Origin: Syntrophomonadaceae bacterium
GTDB taxonomy: Bacteria; Bacillota; Dethiobacteria; DTU022
Direction: 5' to 3'
Length of the DNA stretch: 7,937 nt
Assembly (NCBI GenBank): GCA_003553305.1
Contig: PWEB01000231.1
Span: 1-7,937, forward strand
Shown: positions 1-5,300 of the stretch, in pieces
Layout of the letters: every line of letters starts with the position of its first letter
Position numbering within the stretch: position 1 is the first letter of the stretch
Made by a program: the position numbers and the translations under genes
Notes under the pieces: model-generated
What the model was told of the DNA's origin: nothing
Databases searched by the model: none
What the model saw: only the letters and a program-made list of their open reading frames with translations

Positions 1-344
1 TTATTGGTGCGGTTTCAGCTGAAAAACTAGATCTTTTGCAGCAGGCTGATGCAATTTTTAGAAATGAAATTATTAAGGCCGGGATGAACGATCAGCTCTG
101 GCAGTATTTTGCGGTTTTAACCGATGTGAAAGTGGTCGGAGTAAAGGGAGACGGACGACACTACGGGCCGGTCATTGCCTTAAGAGCAGTAGTTTCAGAA
201 GATGCGATGACTGCAGACTGGGCCCGACTGCGTGATGATTTGCTGGAGAAAGTCTCAGCGCGGATTACCGGTGAAATCCCTGCTGTGGCCAGAGTGGTTT
301 ATGACATAACTTCCAAACCACCGGGCACTATCGAGTGGGAATAA
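1..344 (+). CDS. guaA: GMP synthase (glutamine-hydrolysing), C-terminal part, 5' truncated by window edge
   Basis: This is the last ~113 codons of GMP synthase, which aminates XMP to GMP using ATP and glutamine-derived ammonia in the last step of cytoplasmic guanine nucleotide synthesis. The frame is open from base 3 to the TAA at 342-344. What is visible is the C-terminal dimerisation/XMP-binding domain. The order is the EKLDLLQQADAIFRNEI helix, GMNDQLWQYFAVL, the GVKGDGRHYG segment, ALRAVVSEDAMTADWARL, and the family-typical ending VVYDITSKPPGTIEWE. This C-terminal signature is nearly invariant in GuaA, so the call is firm. The N-terminal glutaminase and the ATP-pyrophosphatase domain (usually about 400 further residues) lie outside the window. 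A TTG at 36-38 is internal, because homologous sequence continues upstream of it. The gene is convergent with pdxT. No clear intrinsic terminator with a U-run follows it. Confidence 0.96.
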   Translation, partial: IGAVSAEKLDLLQQADAIFRNEIIKAGMNDQLWQYFAVLTDVKVVGVKGDGRHYGPVIALRAVVSEDAMTADWARLRDDLLEKVSARITGEIPAVARVVYDITSKPPGTIEWE

Positions 345-509
345 AAAACTTGATCTAAGGCCATATCCGGAGAAGAATCTGTTTGTGGGGTTTTTCTGCC
401 GCTTAAGTTTTACCAGTAGGGTGAAGCTGGGTTGTTGATCAATGAAGATGCCGACTCTTGGTCGGAAGCCGAAGAACATCTTGATTGCTTTATAGCTTTG
501 GCATATTAA
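345..509. other. guaA-pdxT convergent intergenic region with compound hairpin
   Basis: This is the gap between two converging genes. At 445-482 an outer inverted repeat (AAGATG at 445-450, CATCTT at 477-482) encloses an inner one (CCGAC at 451-455, GTCGG at 461-465, loop 456-460), with an 11-base bulge on the right side. Neither strand carries a U-run after the hairpin, so it is not a standard rho-independent terminator, though it could still limit read-through between the converging genes. The frame in phase with guaA also looks protein-like but contains stops (TGA about 351, TAG 417-419). It is treated as a finding and not as a gene. Confidence 0.4.
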
Positions 510-1097
510 CTAAGACTGTTTAAGAGATTTGCAGATCTCAACAAAATACTGGTGAACCCGCAAATCATCAGTCAGTTCCGGGTGAAAGGAGGTTGTCAGC
601 AGGTTGCCCTGGCGAGCAGCAACGCTTCCTTCTTCTAAAGAGGCTAAGATTTCGACTCCTGGTCCGGCTGTCTCGATAAGCGGTGACCTGATAAATACAC
701 CGGGCAGCGGCGTTTCAAATGAATTGAATTTGAATGCTGTTTCAAAGCTTTCTCGCTGGCGGCCGAAAGCATTGCGCTTAACCCTGATGTCCATCAAGCC
801 AAGTTTCGGCTGCCTTGCGATGCCATCTGAGACCTCTTGGGCCATCAAGATCATTCCGGCGCAGGTTCCGAATACAGCAAGGCTGCCTTTTTCGCTGCGT
901 TCCCTGATTGGCCCGGTTAACCCGAATGCTTCGATTAGTTTTCCGATGGTGGTGCTTTCTCCCCCGGGGATGATCAAGCCGTTGACCCGGGATAAGTTTG
1001 TTGTATCTTTTACAGGAACAGCCTCAACACCGCACAAAGCAAGGTGTTTTAAATGTTCAGAAACAGCCCCTTGAACTGATAGGACCCCGATTTTCAT
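510..1097 (-). CDS. pdxT: Pyridoxal 5'-phosphate synthase glutaminase subunit PdxT
   Basis: PdxT hydrolyses glutamine and passes the ammonia to PdxS for PLP synthesis in the cytoplasmic 12+12 PdxS/PdxT complex. The protein has 195 residues, the normal length. It is a single class I (triad) glutamine amidotransferase domain. It starts MKIGVLSVQGAVSEH, which is diagnostic of PdxT. The oxyanion-region PGGEST follows at 44-49, the nucleophile elbow GTCAGM holds Cys79, and FHPEL holds His172 and Glu174, so the Cys-His-Glu triad is complete. The ATG has an AGGAG about 11 bases upstream. It follows pdxS by 23 bp on the same strand and is clearly co-transcribed with it. No intrinsic terminator with a U-run is visible downstream. 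Confidence 0.97.
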   Translation of the reverse strand: MKIGVLSVQGAVSEHLKHLALCGVEAVPVKDTTNLSRVNGLIIPGGESTTIGKLIEAFGLTGPIRERSEKGSLAVFGTCAGMILMAQEVSDGIARQPKLGLMDIRVKRNAFGRQRESFETAFKFNSFETPLPGVFIRSPLIETAGPGVEILASLEEGSVAARQGNLLTTSFHPELTDDLRVHQYFVEICKSLKQS

Positions 1098-1120
1098 TTT
1101 CTGCTAAACTCCTAATTTAT

Positions 1121-2005
1121 TTATGCTCCCCGGTCCTGCATACGGTCTGCATCGGTCAGGGTGGACATCTCGAGTCCGGGCATTGCTTCACCCAAATCCT
1201 TGGATACCTCAGTAAGCAGTTTGGGATCATCGTAATGCATGGTCGCTTTGACGATTGCCTCGGCTACTTTTTGAGGATTTTTCGCTTTGAAAATACCTGA
1301 ACCGACAAAAACACCGTCTGCACCAAGCTGCATCATCAGGGCTGCATCGGCCGGTGAAGCGATTCCTCCAGCGGCGAAGTTAACTACGGGCAAGCGCCCT
1401 TCTTTTTTAACTTCCTGGAGCAGGTCCAGCGAAACCCCCATATCTTTGGCCAGAACTACCAGTTCATCGTCAGCTTTACCGATTACCTGGCGAACTTGAT
1501 CCATTACTTTGCGCATGTGCCGCACTGCTTCAACCACGTTGCCGGTTCCCGGTTCTCCCTTGGTCCGGATCATCGCTGCTCCTTCGGAGATACGCCGCAG
1601 AGCCTCCCCTAAATCCCTCGCGCCGCAAACAAAAGGAACTTTGAAGAGATGTTTGTTGATATGGTATTGCTCGTCAGCAGGGGTGAGAACTTCGCTTTCG
1701 TCGATATAATCAACACCCAACTCTTCCTGGATCTGCGCTTCGGTGATATGGCCGATTCTTACCTTGGCCATGACCGGTATAGTTACCGTGTCCATTATTT
1801 TCAGGATCATTGCCGGATCGGCCATACGGGCCACACCTCCGGCTGCCCTGATGTCTGCTGGTACACGTTCTAAAGCCATTACAGCAACAGCACCAGATTT
1901 TTCAGCAATCTGGGCCTGTTCCGCTGTAGTGACGTCCATAATCACCCCACCTTTTTGCATCTGGGCCATTCCTTTTTTTACTCTAAAAGTTCCCTGTTCT
2001 TTCAT
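1121..2005 (-). CDS. pdxS: Pyridoxal 5'-phosphate synthase lyase subunit PdxS
   Basis: PdxS builds PLP from ribose 5-phosphate, glyceraldehyde 3-phosphate and the ammonia released by PdxT (the DXP-independent pathway). The protein has 294 residues, the same length and numbering as the well-studied Bacillus enzyme. It is a (beta/alpha)8 barrel. Asp24, Lys81 (VMAKVRIGH, the lysine that first binds the sugar phosphate) and Lys149 (IRTKGEPGTG, the second, swinging lysine) are all present. The phosphate-binding motifs NFAAGGIASPADAAL and GADGVFVGSGIFK are also there, so it should be active. The ATG follows a G-rich AGGGGGG site. It begins 29 bp after hisF and is followed 23 bp later by pdxT. Its position directly behind hisHF puts two glutaminase/barrel synthases in one transcription unit. 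Confidence 0.98.
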   Translation of the reverse strand: MKEQGTFRVKKGMAQMQKGGVIMDVTTAEQAQIAEKSGAVAVMALERVPADIRAAGGVARMADPAMILKIMDTVTIPVMAKVRIGHITEAQIQEELGVDYIDESEVLTPADEQYHINKHLFKVPFVCGARDLGEALRRISEGAAMIRTKGEPGTGNVVEAVRHMRKVMDQVRQVIGKADDELVVLAKDMGVSLDLLQEVKKEGRLPVVNFAAGGIASPADAALMMQLGADGVFVGSGIFKAKNPQKVAEAIVKATMHYDDPKLLTEVSKDLGEAMPGLEMSTLTDADRMQDRGA

Positions 2006-2034
2006 TTAAAACCCCCCTGACAGAAGATGTTCAT

Positions 2035-2826
2035 TCAATCAATATTGACCGGTCTGACCGGAATTCCTTTTGCGGTCAGATATTCCTTAATATCTGCAAT
2101 ACTGTAAGTGCCGTAGTGCAGGATGGAAGCAGCCAGCACAGCATGGGCCTGACCATTAGTCAGCGCTTCATAAAGATGCTCTAAATTTCCCGCTCCGCCG
2201 GAGGCAATAACCGGGATATTGACTGCTCCGGCAACTGCTGCCAGCAAAGCGGTGTCGTACCCGTCAAGTGTTCCGTCTGCATCCATGGAAGTGAGCAGAA
2301 TTTCTCCTGCCCCAAGCTTTTCAGCTGTAACTGCCCATTCAACAGCGTCGCGGCCTGCCGGGTTGCGTCCGCCGTGGGTGAAGACTTCCCACTTTAAATC
2401 ATCACTTCCAGATGAGGAAACCTCAACCCTTTTAGCATCAATGGCGACAACAATACACTGGCTGCCAAAACGTTGGGCCCCGGCCTGGATCAATTCCGGG
2501 TTCTGCAAGGCTGCTGTATTCAAAGAAACTTTATCAGCGCCTGACTGCAGGAGTTCCTGCATGAAATCCAAATTGTCAATTCCGCCTCCCACAGTTAGTG
2601 GAATGAAGACAGCGTTCGCAGTTTTCTCCACCACATCGATGATGGTCTGCCTCTTTTCAACGGAAGCGGTAATATCTAAAAAAACTAATTCATCGGCGCC
2701 CTCGCGGTTATAAAAACTAGCTCTTTCCACAGGGTCGCCAGCATCTCTTAAATTAAGAAAGCGGGTCCCCTTGACGACCCGGCCGTCCTGCACATCCAGA
2801 CAGGGAATTATTCTCTTTGCCAGCAT
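2035..2826 (-). CDS. hisF: Imidazole glycerol phosphate synthase cyclase subunit HisF
   Basis: HisF uses ammonia from HisH to convert PRFAR into imidazole glycerol phosphate plus AICAR, the fifth step of histidine synthesis. AICAR is then recycled into purines. The protein has 263 residues, slightly longer than the ~253 of the Thermotoga enzyme because of extra residues around 135-150. It is a (beta/alpha)8 barrel opening MLAKRIIPCLDVQDGRVVKG. The catalytic pair Asp11 and Asp130 (VVAIDAKR) is present. The ammonia-gate residues known from Thermotoga are conserved as Arg5, Glu46, Lys99 and Glu175 (in GAGEI). Phosphate-binding loops are TVGGGI (78-83) and IASGGAGN. An AAGGAG lies 9 bases before the ATG. 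The gap to hisH is 13 bp, so the two subunits are translationally close. The usual partner hisA is not present between hisH and hisF. Confidence 0.97.
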   Translation of the reverse strand: MLAKRIIPCLDVQDGRVVKGTRFLNLRDAGDPVERASFYNREGADELVFLDITASVEKRQTIIDVVEKTANAVFIPLTVGGGIDNLDFMQELLQSGADKVSLNTAALQNPELIQAGAQRFGSQCIVVAIDAKRVEVSSSGSDDLKWEVFTHGGRNPAGRDAVEWAVTAEKLGAGEILLTSMDADGTLDGYDTALLAAVAGAVNIPVIASGGAGNLEHLYEALTNGQAHAVLAASILHYGTYSIADIKEYLTAKGIPVRPVNID

Positions 2827-2839
2827 AACTTTGATCTCC

Positions 2840-3496
2840 TTAAAATTCAGTCTTTATCTGCCGATTCCCGGCTATAATCTTACCAAAATTACTGAGCAGT
2901 TGCAAACCTGCCTGGCCGCTCTTTTCGGGATGAAATTGAACTCCGTAAAGATTGCCTCTATAAACTGCCGAAGTAAAAGAAATTCCGTACTCGGTCAGGC
3001 CGAGAATGTAATCTTTTTTTTCCGGAAGGGCATAATAAGAGTGGGTAAAGTAAAAGTAAGCCCCGTCATTCAAGCCTGCAAAGAGGGGATGTTCACAAAC
3101 CGGGTTCACCTTATTCCATCCGACATGGGGAACCGGTAGCCCTTCCGGGAAACGTCTGACTTCTCCCGGAATAGCATTCAAGCCCTCATCCGGCTGATTG
3201 TTACCGCTCAGGCTGGACTCCTCGCTTTTGGAAAAAAGAAGCTGCATGCCCAGGCAAATCCCCAGGAAAGGTTTTCCGGCTGCTATGGCATCATGCAAAG
3301 AAGTGGTAAGTTTCTTCTTGGAGATTAAGGAGGCAGCATGGGCAAAAGAACCAACTCCGGGAAAAATAATTGCGTCAGCTGAAGCAATAACCTGCGGATC
3401 ATCTGAGATTAAAGGTTCTAGAAAAACTTTTTCTGCTGCTTTGAAGATACTGCTTAAATTTGCGCACTCACTATCTATGATAACCAGAGAAGACAT
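2840..3496 (-). CDS. hisH: Imidazole glycerol phosphate synthase glutaminase subunit HisH
   Basis: HisH hydrolyses glutamine and feeds ammonia through the HisF barrel. The protein has 218 residues, about 10-20 more than usual, with the excess mostly around 91-107 and in a charged C-terminal tail. The class I amidotransferase triad is complete: Cys81 in GICLGMQLL, His189 and Glu191 in QFHPEKSG. The PGVG loop that forms the oxyanion hole is at 46-49, and VPHVGWN and AYFYFTHSYY are typical of HisH. The N-terminus is unusual: it reads IIDSECANLSSI, where most Firmicute proteins have an IDYGxGN motif. That is closer to the DTGCANLNSV of enteric HisH. AGGAG lies 6 bases before the ATG. A candidate promoter lies in the 138 bp gap upstream. 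Confidence 0.95.
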   Translation of the reverse strand: MSSLVIIDSECANLSSIFKAAEKVFLEPLISDDPQVIASADAIIFPGVGSFAHAASLISKKKLTTSLHDAIAAGKPFLGICLGMQLLFSKSEESSLSGNNQPDEGLNAIPGEVRRFPEGLPVPHVGWNKVNPVCEHPLFAGLNDGAYFYFTHSYYALPEKKDYILGLTEYGISFTSAVYRGNLYGVQFHPEKSGQAGLQLLSNFGKIIAGNRQIKTEF

Positions 3497-3564
3497 CGGA
3501 CACTCCTTTTTTTGTTTTAGTTTCCGATTCTATTAAAGCACCTAATTAAGATGTTTACAAGTTT

Positions 3565-3593
3565 ATTATACACGATCTGGATGAGATAAACAT
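3565..3593 (-). promoter_or_regulatory. Candidate sigma-A promoter for hisHF-pdxST
   Basis: On the minus strand there is a perfect TATAAT at 3570-3565, about 70 bases before the hisH start codon. The -35 region at 17-base spacing reads ATGTTT, a poor match. TG immediately precedes the -10 box but is one base off the extended -10 position. No terminator with a U-run is visible after the aminotransferase stop. The hisHF-pdxST block may therefore be read both from this promoter and by read-through from the T-box gene. Confidence 0.4.
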
Positions 3594-3634
3594 ATTTCAT
3601 TTCATAAATCTCGAACAGTCCCTTTGTAATTAAA

Positions 3635-4873
3635 TCATTGGCTGGCAATTTTCACAGAGCAATCTGCTTCGACTTCCCAGAAAATTTCTCCCAGCGTTCT
3701 GATTCCAAAAAGGATATCTTCAATGCAGGGTTGGCTAAAAGAGAACCTCGCGCTGTGCAGGCCGCCGCCATTGCTTGAAAACCCTTCTCCATGCACAAAA
3801 GCCACATTCTGCTGCAGCGCTAGATCAAGCAATTCTTTGCTGGCCGGATAGTAAGCTGGGAAGTTGACCCAGATAAAAAAGCCGCCTCCCGGCCTGCTAA
3901 AATTGATTCCGGCCGGAAAATGCTGTTCCATCGAATCAATCATGGCATCTCTTTTTTCACGGTATAATGACCTTAACAATCCGATATGTTTATCGACAAA
4001 GCCATTCCTTGAAAGACTGTATGCTAACTGTTGGCCCAGTGAGCTGGAGCAAAGGTCGGCAGTCTGCTTGGCCATACTCACTTTTTCAATGAGTGGTTTA
4101 GGGCCGGCCAACCATCCAATCCGGATTCCGGGGATGAGAATTTTTGAATAAGAACCGAGGTATAGAACCCGGTCTTCACGATCGATCGCTTTATAGCTTA
4201 AAGGGACATCTTCTTCAAAGTAGAGATCTCCGTAAGGATTGTCTTCAATGATAATAATATTATAGCGGGAAGCCAGGGCTAAAATTTCATAACGACGTTG
4301 AAGGCTGGTCGTAATTCCAGTCGGGTTTTGGAAATTGGGTACGGTATAAAAAACCTTGGGCCGCCGACCATCCCTGGTATGTTTTTTTATGGTTTGTTCC
4401 ATGCTGGACGGAATAGGGCCTTCTGAATCCATCTCAATGCCCACTGTGACCCCGCCATAAGATTTAAAGGCGCTCATTCCGCCGATATATGCTGGTTCTT
4501 CGACTAAAACAGGGTCACCTGCATTAATCAAGATGCGAGCCAGCAGATCAAGGCCCTGCTGAGAACCATCAGTAATAATAAGATTGTCAGCTTCACATGA
4601 TTTTCCGTCCCGGCTCATCTTTTCGCTTAACACCTTGCGCAGATCATAACTTCCTTCGGTAGGGCTGTATTGAAGGGCTTGCCGGCTATCTTCCCTGATT
4701 AGTCTGGTCAGGGCCTGAGATATATCTTCTTCCGGGAAATAATCATTACCCGGAAATCCCCCAGCAAAAGATATTATTTCAGGCTTTTCGGTCAGGGCAA
4801 AGAACTGCCGTATTTGTGAACCGGTAATATTTCTAGTTCGATTGGAGAAAAAATTATGCCATTCAATACTCAT
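3635..4873 (-). CDS. PLP-dependent aminotransferase, LysN/Aro8 (2-aminoadipate aminotransferase-like) family
   Basis: This is a fold-type I PLP aminotransferase of 412 residues. It resembles Thermus LysN and other class I/II enzymes with broad specificity (aminoadipate, branched-chain, aromatic or alanine/pyruvate). Visible motifs in order are SFAGGFPGNDYFP (35-47), ALQYSPTEG (66-74), TDGSQQGLDL (101-110), NFQNPTG with Asn183 for the PLP ring, EDNPYGDLYF (210-219), and GSYSKILIPGIRIGW with the Schiff-base Lys244 and PLP-phosphate Arg251. The C-terminal RFSFSQP arginine should bind the substrate carboxylate. There is no MocR DNA-binding domain. A strong GGGAGG lies 8 bases before the ATG. The gene sits behind a T-box whose specifier best reads GCC, which suggests an alanine-related role. 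The substrate itself cannot be read from the protein, so no symbol is given. Confidence 0.9.
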   Translation of the reverse strand: MSIEWHNFFSNRTRNITGSQIRQFFALTEKPEIISFAGGFPGNDYFPEEDISQALTRLIREDSRQALQYSPTEGSYDLRKVLSEKMSRDGKSCEADNLIITDGSQQGLDLLARILINAGDPVLVEEPAYIGGMSAFKSYGGVTVGIEMDSEGPIPSSMEQTIKKHTRDGRRPKVFYTVPNFQNPTGITTSLQRRYEILALASRYNIIIIEDNPYGDLYFEEDVPLSYKAIDREDRVLYLGSYSKILIPGIRIGWLAGPKPLIEKVSMAKQTADLCSSSLGQQLAYSLSRNGFVDKHIGLLRSLYREKRDAMIDSMEQHFPAGINFSRPGGGFFIWVNFPAYYPASKELLDLALQQNVAFVHGEGFSSNGGGLHSARFSFSQPCIEDILFGIRTLGEIFWEVEADCSVKIASQ

Positions 4874-4930
4874 TTTAAATGCCTCCCTTGATTTAAGTAA
4901 CCCCTTTTTGTTTTTAGAGTGCTTTTTGAA

Positions 4931-4965
4931 ATCAAAAAGCCCGCCTCTTAATAAAAGAGACGGGC
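4931..4965 (-). terminator. T-box intrinsic terminator
   Basis: On the minus strand an 11-bp stem, GCCCGUCUCUU paired with AAGAGGCGGGC (4965-4955 with 4949-4939, one U-G pair), closes a 5-base loop and is followed by UUUUUGAUUU. It lies about 60 bases before the aminotransferase ATG and competes with the antiterminator. Transcription should stop here when the cognate tRNA is charged. Confidence 0.9.
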
Positions 4966-4986
4966 AGATTACCGCGGTACCACTCT
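4956..4986 (-). promoter_or_regulatory. T-box antiterminator helix
   Basis: Minus-strand AGAG (4986-4983) pairs with CUCU (4959-4956), and GCGG (4975-4972) pairs with CCGU (4963-4960). This leaves the canonical 7-base bulge UGGUACC that binds the tRNA acceptor end. The CCGU and CUCU segments also form part of the 5' arm of the terminator, so the two structures exclude each other as in known T-boxes. Confidence 0.85.
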
Positions 4987-5207
4987 AGTTGTCCACATTT
5001 AGCAAGCTAAATATTGAACCTCTCGTTAAAATTAACGGTATTGCAACCGGCTGCGCTTAAAAATATAATAATCTTTCAGCACAGCAGCTCCGGGGCGGCT
5101 TATTGCTTAGACTACCGGGGGCTTTTCCAGCTACACAAGCCCTTCTCTGGATGGATTGTCAAAGTTTTTATCCCCTTCAAAGCCATTATCTATGATATTA
5201 TTGTAAG

Positions 5208-5236
5208 ACTATAACAGATGTTAAAGGATAATACAA
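5208..5236 (-). promoter_or_regulatory. Candidate promoter of the T-box leader
   Basis: On the minus strand TTGTAT (5236-5231) and TATAGT (5213-5208) are spaced by 17 bases, with TGT just before the -10 box (an extended -10). The predicted start is near 5201, just before the first conserved T-box stem, which is the expected position. The -35 match is only partial. Confidence 0.55.
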
Positions 5237-5288
5237 GGGTTATAGCAAATTAATATGGTGTGGATTTATTGATACTAGATTAAAATGT

Positions 5289-5294
5289 GGAGGG
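5289..5294 (+). promoter_or_regulatory. Ribosome binding site of hisC
   Basis: GGAGGG lies 6 bases before the ATG at 5301 and fixes that start. I could not find a convincing promoter for hisC between the divergent T-box promoter and this site. Several AT-rich hexamers (for example TAATAT at 5251-5256) lack a partner at the right spacing. Confidence 0.75.
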
Positions 5295-5300
5295 ATTACA

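Larger units (their letters stand above)
4874..5201 (-). ncRNA. T-box riboswitch leader, probably tRNA-Ala responsive
   Basis: This untranslated leader of the aminotransferase gene senses uncharged tRNA. Hand-folding on the minus strand gives a normal stem I. The base pairs GGGG (5175-5172) with CCCC (5095-5092). The middle is CUUUGAC with GUCUAAG (one U-U mismatch), followed by an AGAGA bulge (5148-5144). The distal hairpin is GGGCUU/AAGCCC (5142-5137 with 5124-5119). In the specifier loop the phase UAA-GCC-G puts GCC (Ala) at 5099-5097, followed by the usual purine. Next come a GCUGUGCU/AGCGCAGC helix, a conserved CCGUUA element, a stem III hairpin, and the T-box AGAGUGGUACCGCGG at 4986-4972. 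The variable base in UGGU is U, which pairs with discriminator A, as in tRNA-Ala. T-box identity is very secure. The Ala assignment is an inference from the hand fold. Confidence 0.93.

Noticed and set aside
417..419. TAG in the guaA-pdxT gap as a pyrrolysine or recoded codon
   Set aside because: A further TGA lies in the same frame, there is no start signal or recoding element, and pyrrolysine use is largely restricted to methylamine methyltransferases, which this does not resemble.
604..1074. Long plus-strand open frame across pdxT
   Set aside because: It is antisense to a complete, motif-perfect pdxT, has no recognisable domain, and its composition reflects the complementary strand.
2219..2713. 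Plus-strand open frame of 164 codons across hisF
   Set aside because: It is a shadow of hisF on the other strand, Ser/Pro/Ala-rich low-complexity translation, without a ribosome binding site or known motif.
4966..4990. CCGCGG/GGTACC short palindromes as an operator or restriction-linked site
   Set aside because: They are part of the conserved T-box sequence UGGUACCGCGG and need no other explanation.
5097..5101. Alternative T-box specifier readings AGC (Ser) or AAG (Lys)
   Set aside because: In these phases the base after the codon is C instead of the usual purine. Ser is also disfavoured because bacterial tRNA-Ser normally has discriminator G, which would require UGGC, whereas UGGU is seen. 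Not fully excluded.
5014..5214. Small plus-strand open frame between the aminotransferase and hisC
   Set aside because: It lies entirely within the T-box leader of the opposite strand, has no ribosome binding site, and its sequence is explained by conserved RNA structure.
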